From NCBI RefSeq assembly GCF_009765215.1, contig NZ_VLNV01000004.1:356682-420681 (forward strand): a stretch of DNA of 64,000 bases, written 5' to 3'. The position numbers were made by a program, and so were the translations under genes. Source of the stretch: Lysobacter prati (GTDB taxonomy: Bacteria > Pseudomonadota > Gammaproteobacteria > Xanthomonadales > Xanthomonadaceae). Shown here piece after piece: positions 7,415 to 18,409 of this stretch (positions within the stretch are counted from its first letter, which is position 1; the number at the start of each line of letters is the position of its first letter). The notes beneath the pieces were generated by a model. It was given only the letters and a program-made list of their open reading frames with translations. It was not told the origin of the DNA and made no database searches.

Positions 7415-10315
7415 TCAGAAGCGGTAGTCAGCGCTCACGTACCAGAACGCACCCGGCAGGTCATAGGTACCTGCGTCGTAACCGTTGAGCGAGCAAGTCA
7501 GGCACACCGGCGGTTCCTTGCCGAAGATGTTGTTCACGCCGACCGTCAGCTTCAACCCTTCGGTGAACGCATTGGCCCAGTTGAACTGCGCGTCGTTGAA
7601 CGTGGTCGAACCCAGCTCGTTGAACTCGGCACCGCCCAGGCAGCCCGGCGCACCGGCGACCGGCACGTTGCTGCAATCCTCCTTGACCGACGAGATGTAG
7701 CGCAGGGTCCAACCGGCGTTGAAATCGCCGCGGGTCCAGCCCAGCTGCACGTTGGTCTGCCATTCCGGAATGGCGCTGTCGTCGACTTCGATGCCGACCT
7801 CACGCTGCGAACGGTTGCCATCGACGTCGATGGCTTCGTAGTCGTTCACATAGGTCGACTGCAGCGATGCATTCAGGCGGCCCCAGCTCCACTCCGGACC
7901 GGTCCAGTTGGCCTTGATGTCGACGCCGTCGGTCTTGATCGAGCCCAGGTTGTCGAGGAAGTTGTTGGGCGGATTGAGGTTGCCGCCGGCGCCGCGCGTG
8001 AACGGCGTGCAGTTCACCGAGTTGACGCCGCCCGCGCGCAGGCAGGTCTCCAGCAATGCCTGCAGGTCGCGGGCCTGGATCGCGTCCTCGATCTCGATGT
8101 TGTAGTAGCCCACTTCGAAGTCGATGCGGTCCGACCACGCCTGGTCCGTACCCCAGCTCGGCGCATAGACCACGCCGAAGGTCCAGCTGTCGGACGTCTC
8201 AGGCTGCAGATCCGGGTTACCACCGGTGAAGGTGGTGATCTGCGTGTTGGCCTGGACGAAGTTCGGCGGCGCACCCTGTGCCGCGCAACCTGCTGCCAGG
8301 TCAGGCGACGCCGGGCCCGGACGGCCGGTAGAACCGCAGGGATCGACCAGCGTCGCACCGAACTGGGTGAGACCGAACAGCTCGCCCAGGTTCGGGGCGC
8401 GGAAGCCGGTCGAGTAGGTACCGCGCAGCACGATGTCCTCGATCGGCTGCCAGCGGAAACCGACCTTGCCGGTGGTTTCGTTGCCGAAGGTCGAGTAATC
8501 GGAATAGCGGATCGCGGCACTGACATCGAGGGACGCAAGCAGCGGGAAGCTGAACTCGGTATAGATTTCGTCCACGTCATACGAGGCCGACACCGGCGCC
8601 GCGAACGAGTCCTGCGATTCGCCGGTCTGGCGCAGCGGATCGGGGTTGAAGTCGCCGCGGTAACGACGGTGCTCCACGCCCGCGGCGAAACCGGCCGTGC
8701 GATCACCGATGTTGAACATGTCGCCGGTGATGTTGCCCTGGAACAGATCCAGCACCTGCTTGCTCGAGTCGATCTGGCGCGTGCGGATGTAATCGATCTG
8801 GTCCTGCGTCATCGGCCGGCCCTGGCCGCCGAACAGGTCGAGCGGCGTGCAGCCGGCGACTAGTGCGCAGATCGCCGGATCACCCAGCGCCAGCTTCATC
8901 TTGGCTACGTTGTAGCCGTTGAGGAACTCCTGCGTGGCCTTGTTCTCGGAGTGGGCGTAGTTGGCGTCCCAGCCGAGCGTGCGGTCGCCGACGCCGAAAG
9001 TGCCGTCGAGGCCGACGTTGAAGTACGTCGTGTCGACATCCTGGTGGAAGATTCGCGGGCCGACTTCGACCGGGCGACGCGTCACCACCAGCAGGTTCGA
9101 GTTCGCATCGAGCGTGTAGCCGAACGGATTGAACGGGTTGTCCTGGTGGATGCTGATCGTGTCGGCGATGCCGCCGGTGCCGGCGCCGGGGCCGACGAAG
9201 ATCGGTTCGGGTGCGGCCTGGTTGGTCGAGGTGCGGTTGTTGTACAGGCCCTTCACGTGCAGGCGGACGTCATCGCTCAGATCGTAGGTGGCGCTGGCGA
9301 AGATCGACTTGCGCTTGCTCGGCGTGAGCAGGAAGTTGTACGGCGCGAAGTTGAACCGGTCCGACAGGTCGAATTGGTTGTAGGTACCGCCGTTGGGGTT
9401 GTTGGGATCGAACACCGGCGTGGTGGTGCCGTTGTTCAAGGTCACGTCGTACCAGTTCTCGGTGTCGGCGTCGCAGCCGCCCACGCCGGTGGTCGCGCGG
9501 GTCGGGTCGCAGAAGAAGAAGCGACCTTGCGGAATGCCGGAGCTGCCGCCGCGGTTGCCGGTGCCCGGGGTCGGATAGCGCGACTGCTCCCAGCTGCCCG
9601 AGCTGATCTCCTGCTGGTCGAAATAGCTGGCAGTGAAGATGCCCGACCAGCGCTCGCCGCTGCCGCCGATGGTCAGGCTGGCTTCGGTGGTCTCGCCGCC
9701 GTCCTCGTACTCGCCGTAATAGGCATGCACTTCGGCGCCGTCGAACTTGCGCCTGGTGATGATGTTGACCACGCCGGCGATGGCATCGGAACCGTAGATC
9801 GCCGAGGCGCCGTCTTCCAGCACTTCGATGCGTTCGACGATGGCCAGCGGAATGGTGTTGAGGTCGGCGCTGCCGCTCACACCCGACGCGGAGGACTCAT
9901 TGACCCAACGCACGCCGTCGACCAGCACCAGGGTGCGCTGCGAACCCAGGTTGCGCAGATCGACTTGGGCTGAACCGGCACCGATGCCGCCACCGTCAGG
10001 CGGATAGCCGAAGTTGCCTGAGGAATTGAACTTGGCGTTGAGCGCCTTGCCGCTCGAGCTGAGCTGCTGCAGCAGGTCGCCCACGCTCTGCAGCCCGGTG
10101 GCTTCGATCCTGCTGCGATCGAGCACGAACACCGGCTGCGCGGTGACGACGTTGGTCTGCTTGATGCGGCTGCCGGTGACGGTAACCGTGTCCAGGGTCG
10201 TGGCACCTGGCGGCGCGGGTGCTGCCGCGTCCTGCGCGGCGGCGATGCCAGGAAGGCTGAGCAGCAGTGAAAGTTGTATGGCTCTGGTTAGGGACTGCCG
10301 GCGTAGTGCTTTCAT
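7415..10315 (-). CDS. TonB-dependent receptor
   Basis: 966-residue outer-membrane transporter. Signal peptide ends near residue 27 ([10 protein letters not shown]), followed by an Ala/Pro linker, a TonB-box-like [11 protein letters not shown], the plug domain (about 45-175, with [19 protein letters not shown] and [21 protein letters not shown]), and a 22-strand barrel that ends in the terminal aromatic signature ADYRF. It belongs to the large Xanthomonas/Caulobacter-type receptor group that lacks a TonB extension. The ligand is unknown; neighbours give no substrate hint. A good Shine-Dalgarno (GGAGAGAG) precedes the ATG and a candidate promoter lies at 10392-10420. Cysteines in the extracellular loops (for instance [16 protein letters not shown]) suggest disulfide-held loops. 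Confidence 0.95.
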   Translation of the reverse strand: MKALRRQSLTRAIQLSLLLSLPGIAAAQDAAAPAPPGATTLDTVTVTGSRIKQTNVVTAQPVFVLDRSRIEATGLQSVGDLLQQLSSSGKALNAKFNSSGNFGYPPDGGGIGAGSAQVDLRNLGSQRTLVLVDGVRWVNESSASGVSGSADLNTIPLAIVERIEVLEDGASAIYGSDAIAGVVNIITRRKFDGAEVHAYYGEYEDGGETTEASLTIGGSGERWSGIFTASYFDQQEISSGSWEQSRYPTPGTGNRGGSSGIPQGRFFFCDPTRATTGVGGCDADTENWYDVTLNNGTTTPVFDPNNPNGGTYNQFDLSDRFNFAPYNFLLTPSKRKSIFASATYDLSDDVRLHVKGLYNNRTSTNQAAPEPIFVGPGAGTGGIADTISIHQDNPFNPFGYTLDANSNLLVVTRRPVEVGPRIFHQDVDTTYFNVGLDGTFGVGDRTLGWDANYAHSENKATQEFLNGYNVAKMKLALGDPAICALVAGCTPLDLFGGQGRPMTQDQIDYIRTRQIDSSKQVLDLFQGNITGDMFNIGDRTAGFAAGVEHRRYRGDFNPDPLRQTGESQDSFAAPVSASYDVDEIYTEFSFPLLASLDVSAAIRYSDYSTFGNETTGKVGFRWQPIEDIVLRGTYSTGFRAPNLGELFGLTQFGATLVDPCGSTGRPGPASPDLAAGCAAQGAPPNFVQANTQITTFTGGNPDLQPETSDSWTFGVVYAPSWGTDQAWSDRIDFEVGYYNIEIEDAIQARDLQALLETCLRAGGVNSVNCTPFTRGAGGNLNPPNNFLDNLGSIKTDGVDIKANWTGPEWSWGRLNASLQSTYVNDYEAIDVDGNRSQREVGIEVDDSAIPEWQTNVQLGWTRGDFNAGWTLRYISSVKEDCSNVPVAGAPGCLGGAEFNELGSTTFNDAQFNWANAFTEGLKLTVGVNNIFGKEPPVCLTCSLNGYDAGTYDLPGAFWYVSADYRF

Positions 10316-10391
10316 CGACTCTCTCCAAAAAAAGAAAAAATCAGGCTGAACAGCTGTACGCGCCCTCCCCCCCTACGGGCGGCGTTCCAGA

Positions 10392-10420
10392 GTTGTAAAC
10401 AATTCGTAAAGCCGCCACAA
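10392..10420 (-). promoter_or_regulatory. Candidate promoter of the first TonB receptor
   Basis: On the minus strand, TTGTGG (10415-10420) and TACAAC (10392-10397) are separated by 17 bases, 77 bases upstream of the start codon. The 300-base interval 10316-10615 holds this, a purine-rich leader near the ATG and no gene. Confidence 0.4.
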
Positions 10421-10615
10421 GCGGCAAAGAGTCAGCGTCACTTCCGGCACAGCACGCCGGATTTCACGCTTTGGCAGGCGGCAAAGGCCGTCAGGCCGGG
10501 AGTTCCAAACCCTTTGAACATCAGGCGTATGGAAATTCGACCGAAACGGGAACTTGTTGCTCAGGTTTGTGAGCGTGGCGTCAACGTCGCCGTACGTCGG
10601 GAAGTCGCGCTGCGA

Positions 10616-11416
10616 TCAGCCGCCGAGCACCAGGCTGGTGCCGACCAGGGCGAGGAATCCGGCAAAGACCCGCTTGAGGGTGTCGCCTGACAGGCGGTGG
10701 GCCAGTCGCATGCCATAGGGCGCCGCCAACACCGACGCCGCCGCCACGCCGATCGCAGCAGGCAGGTAGACGTAACCGATCGCGTGCGCGGGCAAGGCTC
10801 CGGGGGGCGCGTGCAGCGCATAGCCCACCGCACTGGCCAGGCCGATGGCAACGCCGCAGGCCGAAGAGGTGCCGACCGCGCGCACCGGAGCGATTCCGCG
10901 CCAGACCAGCAAGGGCACGGTCATGCTGCCGCCGCCGATGCCGACCACTGCCGATACCGCACCGATGCCGAGCCCGGCCGCCGTCATCGCCGCGCCGGTC
11001 GGCGCCGGCATGGCGACATCGCCCTGGCTGCGGCTGCGACCGAAGGTGAGCTGCGCAGCAGCGAGGAAGCAGTAGCCGGCGACGATCCAGCGCAACACGC
11101 TGTCGTCCACGCGCACCGCCAGGCCACTGCCAAGCCAGCCGCCAAGGAGCAGGCCCGGCACCATCCACGCCACCGTCGGCCACAGCACGCTGCCGCGCGA
11201 TGCATGTGCGCGCGCCGATGCCGCCGCAGTCAGGACGATGCTGGCAAGCGAGCTGGCCAATGCTGCGTGCATGGCCGACTCCTTCGGAACACCCATCCCC
11301 GGCAACAGCCATGCGAGTGCCGCCACCAGCACCAGACCACCGCCCACGCCGAGCAGACCGGCGAGGACGCCGGCGATGCAGCCGAGCGCGAGGAAGATGA
11401 GCAGTGAGGTGATCAT
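10616..11416 (-). CDS. TauE/SafE family sulfite exporter / permease
   Basis: 266 residues from ATG at 11416 (MITSLLIFLALGCIAGVLAG), supported by GGGAG nine bases upstream; an in-frame ATG at 11470 would add a charged, non-membrane extension. Eight or so transmembrane segments in two repeats; each repeat begins with the family glycine motif (GVLAGLLGVGGGLVLV and GAVSAVVGIGGGSMTVP). Family members move sulfite, sulfoacetate or other small organic anions outward. The substrate here is unknown. It is divergent from slt, with 99 bases between starts. Confidence 0.9.
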   Translation of the reverse strand: MITSLLIFLALGCIAGVLAGLLGVGGGLVLVAALAWLLPGMGVPKESAMHAALASSLASIVLTAAASARAHASRGSVLWPTVAWMVPGLLLGGWLGSGLAVRVDDSVLRWIVAGYCFLAAAQLTFGRSRSQGDVAMPAPTGAAMTAAGLGIGAVSAVVGIGGGSMTVPLLVWRGIAPVRAVGTSSACGVAIGLASAVGYALHAPPGALPAHAIGYVYLPAAIGVAAASVLAAPYGMRLAHRLSGDTLKRVFAGFLALVGTSLVLGG

Positions 11417-11502
11417 GGAACTCCCTGAGAATTTTCTTGCGGAGGACAACGGCAACTGACTGCATCGCACGTCGTGGCGACGGCCACTTCACAGCGCTGG
11501 GC

Positions 11503-11508
11503 TATAGT
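11503..11508 (+). promoter_or_regulatory. -10 element placing the slt transcript start at its ATG
   Basis: TATAGT is followed by seven bases and then the ATG at 11516; no recognisable -35 and no Shine-Dalgarno. A transcript starting about seven bases downstream of the hexamer would begin at the start codon. Confidence 0.5.
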
Positions 11509-11515
11509 CCCACGC

Positions 11516-13579
11516 ATGCTCCCCCGCCCGTTCACAATCGTACTCGCTGCGTCCATTGCAGCGGTCGCCGCAACTGCATGTGCACAGAGCACGGCAGCGG
11601 CACCGCCGGTGCAATTGCCCGCATTGCCCAAGGCCACCGTCGATCCGCAGCTGCCGCGCGTGCGCGCCGCACTGGAGGCGGCCGAGCTGGGCCGCTTCGA
11701 TGCCGGACAGTACGCCGACATCGCACGCCATCCGCTGTTCGGCTGGGTCGAGTACGCCAACCTGCGTCGTGACATCGACAACCTCAGTGCCAGCCAGGCG
11801 CAGTCGTTCCTGTCCCGCTACCGCGGCCAGGCCGTCGCCGAATCGTTCCGCGAGAGTTGGCTCACCGCGACCGCCCGCCGCCAGGACTGGGCGTCCTTTC
11901 TTGCCGCGTGGAGCCCGCAGATCAAGAGTCCGGCACTGCGCTGTGGCGAACTGAGCGCACGCCAGGCCCAGGGTCGCGCCGATGCCCAGTGGACGAGCGA
12001 TGCGCAGGCGATCTGGCGCAGCACCGGCAAATCGCTGCCGGACGAATGCGACGCGCCGATGGCGACACTGGCCGCGCAGGGCGGTCTCCCTTCGGAGCTG
12101 CGTTGGGAACGCATCGATCTGGCCGCCGCCGAATGGCAGCCGGGCGTGATGCGCGCCGCTGCACGCGGCCTGCCCGCCGATCAGCTGGCGCTGGCCAACG
12201 ACTACGCCGCCTTCCTCGATACGCCGCACGAGCGCGCGCTGACCTGGCCGAAGACTGCGCGCAGTCGCGCCATCGCCTCGCATGGACTGGCGAAGTACGG
12301 CAAGGCGTCGCCGGCAGCGGCGGAAGCGATCCTGCCGCGCTACGCCGACGCGCTGGGCCTGAGCGACGAAGAGCGCGGTCGCGCGCTGTACCAGATCGCG
12401 CTGTGGTCAGTGGCGTCCTACGACCCCGATTCGGCGCGGCGCCTCAACGCCGTTCCGGAAGTCGCCTTCGACGACCGCCTGCATGAGTGGCGCGTGCGCG
12501 AGGCGATGGCGCGCTCGGACTGGTCGGCGGCGCTGGGGGCGATCAACAAGATGGGCGCCAAGCAGCGCGCCGACACGCGCTGGATGTATTTCGAGGCACG
12601 ACTGAACGAGCGCACCGGCAACAAGGCCGCGGCCGACCGCCTGTTCCGCGAGGCGGCGAAGAAGCCCGACTTCCACGGCTTCCTGGCCGCCGACCGGCTC
12701 GGCCTCCCCTATGCGCTGTGTCCGTGGCTGCCCAACGACAGCGCCTCGGCACAGGCGGCGATCGCCCGCGATCCGGCGATCGTGCGGGCGATGGGACTGT
12801 TCAAGATCGATCGTGTCGGCTGGGCGGTGCGCGAGTGGGACGATGCACTGTCGCGTTTCAACGACGAGCAGCGCCGCATCGCCGTGGAAGTCGCGCAGGG
12901 CAATGGCTGGTTCGACCGCGCGGTGTTCTCACTGGGCAAGGGCAATGCTGACGAGCTGCGCCTGTACGGCCTTCGCTTCCCGCTGCACCACGAAGCCACG
13001 ATCCGGCGCGAGGCGGCGACCAATCGCCTCGATCCGGCCTGGGTCGCGGCCGAGATCCGCGCCGAGAGCGTGTTCTATCCGCGCGCGCGCTCCAGCGCCA
13101 ATGCGATGGGGCTGATGCAGATCCTGCCAGGCACCGGCGCCGGCGTTGCCGGCCGCATCGGCCAACCCTGGGGTGGCGCGGAAAGCCTCTACGATCCGGA
13201 CACCAACATCATCCTCGGCACCGCCTACCTGCGAGAGCTGCTCGACAAGTACGGCGGCCAGCCGTACCAGGTGATTGCCGGGTATAACGCCGGGCCGTCG
13301 CCGCTGTCGCGCTGGCAGTCACAGCGGCCTGGCATGGACCCGGACTTCTGGATCGAGACGATCAGCTACAAGGAAACACGCGACTACGTGGCACGCGTGC
13401 TCGCCTTCAGCGTCCTCTACGACTGGCGACTCAACGGCGACGCGCTCAGGGTCAGCGACCGCATGCGCGGCCGCGTCGACGGCGAGCGCACGCAGTTCGT
13501 CTGTCCGCAGCCGGCGTCGCCGGCGGCACCGGCGCCGCCGCAACCCGCCGCCCAATCACGTCGCCCATCACAGCGTTGA
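11516..13579 (+). CDS. slt: Soluble lytic murein transglycosylase
   Basis: 687 residues from ATG at 11516. Cleaves the MurNAc-GlcNAc bond with formation of 1,6-anhydro-MurNAc in the periplasm. Signal peptide about 1-24; then a long alpha-helical ring domain (about 40-480) as in Slt70; then the lysozyme-like SLT domain with catalytic Glu517 (RAESVF), AMGLMQILPGTG and GYNAGPSPLSRW. The tail after residue 660 is Pro/Ala-rich. A 14-residue longer frame starting at 11474 is possible but places the start before the -10 element. The upstream hexamer suggests a leaderless mRNA. The next gene follows after 26 bases. Confidence 0.93.
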   Translation: MLPRPFTIVLAASIAAVAATACAQSTAAAPPVQLPALPKATVDPQLPRVRAALEAAELGRFDAGQYADIARHPLFGWVEYANLRRDIDNLSASQAQSFLSRYRGQAVAESFRESWLTATARRQDWASFLAAWSPQIKSPALRCGELSARQAQGRADAQWTSDAQAIWRSTGKSLPDECDAPMATLAAQGGLPSELRWERIDLAAAEWQPGVMRAAARGLPADQLALANDYAAFLDTPHERALTWPKTARSRAIASHGLAKYGKASPAAAEAILPRYADALGLSDEERGRALYQIALWSVASYDPDSARRLNAVPEVAFDDRLHEWRVREAMARSDWSAALGAINKMGAKQRADTRWMYFEARLNERTGNKAAADRLFREAAKKPDFHGFLAADRLGLPYALCPWLPNDSASAQAAIARDPAIVRAMGLFKIDRVGWAVREWDDALSRFNDEQRRIAVEVAQGNGWFDRAVFSLGKGNADELRLYGLRFPLHHEATIRREAATNRLDPAWVAAEIRAESVFYPRARSSANAMGLMQILPGTGAGVAGRIGQPWGGAESLYDPDTNIILGTAYLRELLDKYGGQPYQVIAGYNAGPSPLSRWQSQRPGMDPDFWIETISYKETRDYVARVLAFSVLYDWRLNGDALRVSDRMRGRVDGERTQFVCPQPASPAAPAPPQPAAQSRRPSQR

Positions 13580-13593
13580 AGGCCTTGCGACCT

Positions 13594-13599
13594 TAAACT
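13594..13599 (+). promoter_or_regulatory. -10-like element before the NDUFA9-like gene
   Basis: TAAACT followed by six bases and ATG at 13606; no Shine-Dalgarno in the expected window. Same arrangement as slt and the pteridine reductase. Confidence 0.35.
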
Positions 13600-13605
13600 C
13601 GCGGC

Positions 13606-14505
13606 ATGGCACAACGTCACGTCGTCATCCTGGGTGGAACCGGTTTTGTCGGCCGGCATCTCGTCGCGCGCCTGTTGCAGGGTGGCGAACGCGTCACCGT
13701 GCTCAGCCGAGGTGTCGACGCCGGCAAGCGCGCACTGCGGCCACCGGGCGCCAGCCTGATCGAAGGCGATGTCAGCGACCGCGGCTTCCTGTCGGCCGTG
13801 CTCGACGACGCCGATGCGGTCGTCAACCTGATCGGCATCCTCAACGAGAAAGGCGATCGTGGCGACGGCTTCGAACGCGTCTTCGTCGGCATCACCGAGT
13901 CGCTGATCGCGGCGATGAAGGACATGGGCGTGCGTCGCCTGTTGCAGATGAGCGCACTCAATGCCGGCCACGGCGACAGCCACTACCTGCAATCACGCGG
14001 TCGCGCCGAACAGCGCGTGCGCGCCTCCGGGCTCGACTGGACCCTGTTCCTGCCCTCGGTGATCGCCGGTCCCGGCGATGGCCTGTTCTGCCGTTTCGAC
14101 GGCCTGCTGCGGTTCGCCCCGGTGCTGCCGATCGGCCGCGCCGACGCCCGCTTCCAGCCGGTGTGGGTCGGCGACGTGGTCGATGCGTTCGTACGGGCGC
14201 TGGACGACCGCCGCAGCATCGGCGACAGCTACGACCTGGTCGGCCCGGACGTGATGTCGCTGCGACGCATCGTGCGCCTGGCCGCGCGTGGACGCGGTCG
14301 CTACCGCGTCGTCCTCGGCCTGCCGCAGACGCTGGGCCAGCTGCAGGCCGGCATCGGCGAATTCCTCCCGGGCAAGCCGATCAGCCGCGACAACTGGCGC
14401 TCGCTGCAGCTCGACTCGGTGAGTTTCGAGGATGGGCTGCGCAGACTTGGCATCACGCCGACGGCGATCGAGCCGAAGCTGCCCGAGATACTCGCAGGCT
14501 GCTGA
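13606..14505 (+). CDS. NAD(P)-binding protein of the complex I NDUFA9 family
   Basis: 299-residue atypical short-chain dehydrogenase. The N-terminus has the nucleotide-binding [10 protein letters not shown] motif (residues 10-19) and later [12 protein letters not shown]; the C-terminal part binds a substrate that is not known in bacteria. Bacterial members are named after the mitochondrial complex I accessory subunit NDUFA9 because of sequence similarity, not because they are shown to belong to complex I here. The classical YxxxK catalytic pair is not evident, as is usual in this family. It follows slt by 26 bases and precedes cca by 64. Confidence 0.85.
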   Translation: MAQRHVVILGGTGFVGRHLVARLLQGGERVTVLSRGVDAGKRALRPPGASLIEGDVSDRGFLSAVLDDADAVVNLIGILNEKGDRGDGFERVFVGITESLIAAMKDMGVRRLLQMSALNAGHGDSHYLQSRGRAEQRVRASGLDWTLFLPSVIAGPGDGLFCRFDGLLRFAPVLPIGRADARFQPVWVGDVVDAFVRALDDRRSIGDSYDLVGPDVMSLRRIVRLAARGRGRYRVVLGLPQTLGQLQAGIGEFLPGKPISRDNWRSLQLDSVSFEDGLRRLGITPTAIEPKLPEILAGC

Positions 14506-14526
14506 CCCGCCGCAACGTCACTGGGT

Positions 14527-14542
14527 CCCCGCCTTCGCGGGG
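14527..14542. repeat. REP-type hairpin between the NDUFA9-like gene and cca
   Basis: CCCCGC (14527-14532) and GCGGGG (14537-14542) around a CTTC loop, embedded in a GTCACTGGGTCCCC context like half of the GTCATTCCCGC repeat at 21883-22019. Confidence 0.6.
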
Positions 14543-14555
14543 AAGACGCCTCCGC

Positions 14556-14561
14556 TAAGAT
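14556..14561 (+). promoter_or_regulatory. -10-like element before cca
   Basis: TAAGAT, eight bases before the ATG at 14570, with no Shine-Dalgarno in between. Candidate leaderless start. Confidence 0.35.
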
Positions 14562-14569
14562 CCCCTGCC

Positions 14570-15793
14570 ATGAAGACCTATCTCGTCGGCGGCGCCGTCC
14601 GCGACCGCCTGCTCGGCCTGCCGCCCGGCGACCGCGACTGGGTCGTCGTCGGCGAAACACAGGCCTCGATGGAAAAGGCCGGCTTCCGCGCGGTTGGCCT
14701 CGACTTCCCGGTGTTCCTGCACCCGGACACGGGCGAGGAGTACGCGCTGGCACGAACCGAGCGCAAGAGCGGTCGCGGATACCGCGGCTTCGTCGTCGAT
14801 GCCGACCCCTCGGTCACGCTCGAACAGGACCTGCAGCGCCGCGATTTCACCATCAACGCCATTGCCCAGGACGAACACGGCCAGCTGGTCGATCCTTACG
14901 GCGGCGCGCGTGACCTCCAGGCGCGGGTGCTGCGCCATGTCGGACCGGCGTTCGCCGAGGACCCGCTGCGGGTGCTGCGTGCCGGGCGCTTCATGGCCCG
15001 CTTCGCCCCGCTCGGTTTCACCGTCGCGCCGGAAACGATGGCGCTGATGCGCGAGATGGTCGAGTCCGGCGAGCTGTCCGCACTGGTACCCGAGCGCGTC
15101 TGGAAAGAACTGCGGCGCGCGATCACCAGCCCGGCGCCGTCGGCGTTCCTGCGCACCCTGCACGATGCGGGCGCGCTCGCCGTCGTCCTGCCGGAGGTCG
15201 AATCGCTGTACGGCGTGCCGCAGCGCGCGGAGTTCCATCCCGAGGTCGACACCGGAGTCCACATCGAGCTGGTCTGCGACATGGCCGCGCGACTGGCGCC
15301 CGGCGACGAACTGATCGGCTTCGCCGCGCTCACCCATGACCTCGGCAAGGCGCTGACGCCGACCGATGAGCTGCCGCGCCACGTCGGCCACGAACACGCC
15401 GGTGTCAAACCGCTCAAGGCCCTGTGCGAACGCCTCAAGGTCCCGACCGAACACCGCCAGTTGGCCGAAGCCGTCTGCCGCGAACACCTCAACGTGCATC
15501 GTTTCGACGAGTTGAAGGCTAAGACCGTGTACGAGCTGATCAGCCGCTGCGATGGCTTCCGCAAACCCGCGCGCATCGCCCAGCTGGCCATCGCCTGCGA
15601 GGCGGACAAGCGCGGGCGTACCGGGCACGAAGAGGACGACTACCCGCAGGGCCGCGCGCTGCGCGAGGCGCATGCGGCAGCGATGGCGGTGCGCGCCGAT
15701 CAGGTGGCGGCGGGGATGAGCGGGCCGGCGGTGGGCGAGGCGATGCAGAAGGCGCGGATTGAAGCGATTGCGGCGGCGACCGGGAAGCGTTGA
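14570..15793 (+). CDS. cca: Multifunctional CCA tRNA nucleotidyltransferase
   Basis: 407 residues. Adds or repairs the 3' CCA end of tRNAs without a template. The start at 14570 gives the standard beginning [12 protein letters not shown]; a longer frame from 14432 runs through the preceding gene and is rejected. The nucleotidyltransferase domain has GGAVRD (7-12), metal-binding Asp21 and Asp23 (GDRDW) and [10 protein letters not shown]. After the neck/body domain there is an HD phosphohydrolase domain with [12 protein letters not shown] and [11 protein letters not shown], which in class II gammaproteobacterial enzymes gives 2',3'-cyclic phosphodiesterase and phosphatase activity. Confidence 0.96.
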   Translation: MKTYLVGGAVRDRLLGLPPGDRDWVVVGETQASMEKAGFRAVGLDFPVFLHPDTGEEYALARTERKSGRGYRGFVVDADPSVTLEQDLQRRDFTINAIAQDEHGQLVDPYGGARDLQARVLRHVGPAFAEDPLRVLRAGRFMARFAPLGFTVAPETMALMREMVESGELSALVPERVWKELRRAITSPAPSAFLRTLHDAGALAVVLPEVESLYGVPQRAEFHPEVDTGVHIELVCDMAARLAPGDELIGFAALTHDLGKALTPTDELPRHVGHEHAGVKPLKALCERLKVPTEHRQLAEAVCREHLNVHRFDELKAKTVYELISRCDGFRKPARIAQLAIACEADKRGRTGHEEDDYPQGRALREAHAAAMAVRADQVAAGMSGPAVGEAMQKARIEAIAAATGKR

Positions 15794-15844
15794 GGCAGCG
15801 CAGGCGGAGCCGGCCCCGGAAGGCCGACTCCCCCGCAACCGGTC

Positions 15845-18355
15845 CTAGAACCGGTAGTCAAACCGAACGTAATAGCTACCGCCATTCATGCCGAACGGCA
15901 TCGTCTCCCAACCGTACTTGAAGCCCAGCTGCGGGAACGGCGCACCCGTCACCGGATCCCACTTGTCCGGGTACTGGTCGAAGATGTTGTTGCCGCCGAC
16001 GATCACCGCCATCGATTCGTTGATGGCATAGCGCACCTGCGCGTCGAACAGCCACTTGCCGTCCCAGGTCTGCTTGATGCCGGGCGTGAAGCCCTCGCCG
16101 GAAACCGAGCCGTAGTAGTTGGTACGGCCGGTCAGCTGCCACGGGCCGTCTTCCCAGATCGCCTGGATCAGATGATGCGCACCCGGCTGGCCTTCTTCGA
16201 GCAGGGTCACCTGGGTGTCGTCGAACAGCTGCGTCGGCGACAGGATCGGCGACTGCGAACGGCGCGAGCGCACTTCGGTGTCGTTGAAGTGGACCAGTGC
16301 CGTCAGGTTCAGCGTGCTGCCGCCAGCGAAGGCGGTGTTGTGGTTGACGGTCAGGTCGACGCCGGTGGTGCGTGTGTCGATGGCGTTGGTGAAGAACAGC
16401 ACCTGGCCGACACCAATCGGATCGAGGATCGCGTGGATCGGGCAGTTGCTGTTGGTCGGCGTGCAGGCATTGCCGTCGGTGCCGACCGACTCGGGCGCGA
16501 TGTTGCTGGAGAAGATGATGCGATCGTCGATGTCGATCTGGAACACGTCCAGGGTCACCGACAGGCGATCACTGGGCGTGTAGACGAAGCCCAGCGTGCC
16601 GCTGGTCGAAGTTTCTTCCTGCAACGGCTCGATGCCGAACGCACGCGTGACATCGCTGTCCTGGCGCGCGGTCAGCGTGTCGGTCAGCACGCCGTCGGAG
16701 TTGAGGTTGGTCGAACGCTGGCTGTAGAACATCTGTTGCACGCCCGGGGCGCGGAAGCCGGTCGACAGCGTGCCGCGCACGGCGAAGGTTTCGGTCGCGT
16801 CGAAACGCGCCGACAGCTTGCCGATGGTGGTGTTGCCGAAATCCGAATAGTCCTCGAAGCGCACCGCCGCGCCGAGCAGGAACTTCTCGCTCAGGTTGGT
16901 TTCGGCATCGAGGTAGACCGCCCAGCTGTCGCGACCGTCATCGACCGCTTCGGTCGGCGAGAAGCCCGGGAAGCCCTGCATGCCCGGCTGGGCGATGTCG
17001 CCGGTCTGGCCGACGATGACGATGTTGCGATCGTTGCTGCGGCCGTAGGTGTAGGACACCGGATCGCCCGGACGGATCTTGTAATCGTCCTGGCGAAATT
17101 CCAGGCCGGTCGCCAGGTACAGCGGCGTCCCGCCGATGCCGTCGACGTAACCGCTGAAGTCCAGGTTGAACGTGGTCTGGTCGTTCTGCAGCTCGCCGGT
17201 GTCGGCCTTGGTCGGCGAGGCGGCAAAGATCGGGCCCGCCGGATTGGCCGGATTGATCGGCTCGTACCACCAGCTGACGTTGACCGAGTTGCCTTCCTCG
17301 AACCCGAACTTGTTGCGCGCGGTGACCACCGACACGTCCCAGTCCCAGCGCTCGTTGATCGGCTGCTTGAAGCCAACCGCGATCGAGGCATCCTCGACCG
17401 TGGTCAGGATGTTGGGCAGGAAGCCGTTGGGATAGAGCTCCGGCACGGTGCGGTTGTCGCCGGCACTGCGGAAGAAGCCCGACGAGTCACCCTCGCGCTT
17501 GGACGCGCCACCGAAGAAGTACAGCTCGCCACCGGCCAGCGGCAGGCCGCTGTTGAACCACAGGTAGTAGTCCTTGGCATCGGCGTCGCCCAGGCGCTGG
17601 GTCACCCGCGGCGGATCCACGCGCAGGCTGTCGGGGCCGGCGCGGTTGGTCTCGTTGCGGTTGCGCGCTTCGGCCGACAGGTTGATGAAGCCTTCGCTGC
17701 CGAGCTTGAAGCCGGTGTTGACCGAGCCGTGGATCATCTCGCCGTCGCCGGCGTAGTACTGCGAACCTTCCACCGAGATGTCGGTGTGGTCGGTCTGTTC
17801 CTTGAGGATGATGTTGAGCACGCCGGAGATGGCGTCGGAGCCGTACTGCGCCGCGGCGCCGTCGCGCAGCACTTCGACACGTTCGATTGCCGACACCGGG
17901 ATCGAGTTGATGTCGGTACCGGCCGAACCGCGGCCGATGGTCTGCTGCACATTGACCAGCGCCTGCTGGTGGCGACGCTTGCCATTGACCAGCACCAGCA
18001 CCTGGTCCGGACCCAGCGCGCGCAGTGTGGCCGGGCGCAGGATGTCGGTACCGTCGCTGACGAAGGTGCGGGAGAAATTGAACGACGGCACCAGCATCTG
18101 CAGGATCTGGCCGAGCTCCATCGCGCCGGTGGCGTTGAGCTCTTCCCTGCCGATGATGTCGACCGGTGCGGCCGTGTCTTCGGCAGTGCGGCCGCGCACG
18201 CGCGAGCCGGTGACCTGGATGCGATCGAGGGTGGTGGCCTCGGCGCGGACTTCGGCCGCAGTGGGGTCCTGGGCCATGACAGCGGGGCTGAACAAGCTGG
18301 CGGCCAGGCTGGCCGTCACGGCCAAGGCCAATCGGTTGCGGGTGATTACAGGCAT
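15845..18355 (-). CDS. TonB-dependent receptor
   Basis: 836 residues from ATG at 18355, chosen because AAGGAAG lies just upstream; an ATG five codons earlier contains that Shine-Dalgarno. Signal peptide MPVITRNRLALAVTASLAASLF...VMAQ, a RIQVTGSRVRGR TonB-box-like segment, plug domain (about 45-165, with LVNGKRRHQQALVN and GAAAQYGSDAISGVLNIIL) and a barrel ending in VRFDYRF. Ligand unknown. No substrate-processing gene flanks it, so it is an orphan receptor. Confidence 0.95.
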   Translation of the reverse strand: MPVITRNRLALAVTASLAASLFSPAVMAQDPTAAEVRAEATTLDRIQVTGSRVRGRTAEDTAAPVDIIGREELNATGAMELGQILQMLVPSFNFSRTFVSDGTDILRPATLRALGPDQVLVLVNGKRRHQQALVNVQQTIGRGSAGTDINSIPVSAIERVEVLRDGAAAQYGSDAISGVLNIILKEQTDHTDISVEGSQYYAGDGEMIHGSVNTGFKLGSEGFINLSAEARNRNETNRAGPDSLRVDPPRVTQRLGDADAKDYYLWFNSGLPLAGGELYFFGGASKREGDSSGFFRSAGDNRTVPELYPNGFLPNILTTVEDASIAVGFKQPINERWDWDVSVVTARNKFGFEEGNSVNVSWWYEPINPANPAGPIFAASPTKADTGELQNDQTTFNLDFSGYVDGIGGTPLYLATGLEFRQDDYKIRPGDPVSYTYGRSNDRNIVIVGQTGDIAQPGMQGFPGFSPTEAVDDGRDSWAVYLDAETNLSEKFLLGAAVRFEDYSDFGNTTIGKLSARFDATETFAVRGTLSTGFRAPGVQQMFYSQRSTNLNSDGVLTDTLTARQDSDVTRAFGIEPLQEETSTSGTLGFVYTPSDRLSVTLDVFQIDIDDRIIFSSNIAPESVGTDGNACTPTNSNCPIHAILDPIGVGQVLFFTNAIDTRTTGVDLTVNHNTAFAGGSTLNLTALVHFNDTEVRSRRSQSPILSPTQLFDDTQVTLLEEGQPGAHHLIQAIWEDGPWQLTGRTNYYGSVSGEGFTPGIKQTWDGKWLFDAQVRYAINESMAVIVGGNNIFDQYPDKWDPVTGAPFPQLGFKYGWETMPFGMNGGSYYVRFDYRF

Positions 18356-18409
18356 CGGTGCTTCCTTCACTCAGGGTGGGCGGACTCCCCCTGTTGAGCC
18401 CGACCCAGA

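Noticed and set aside
16172-18397. A 741-codon open frame on the plus strand
   Set aside because: Antisense shadow of the second TonB receptor; no recognisable domain and no start context.
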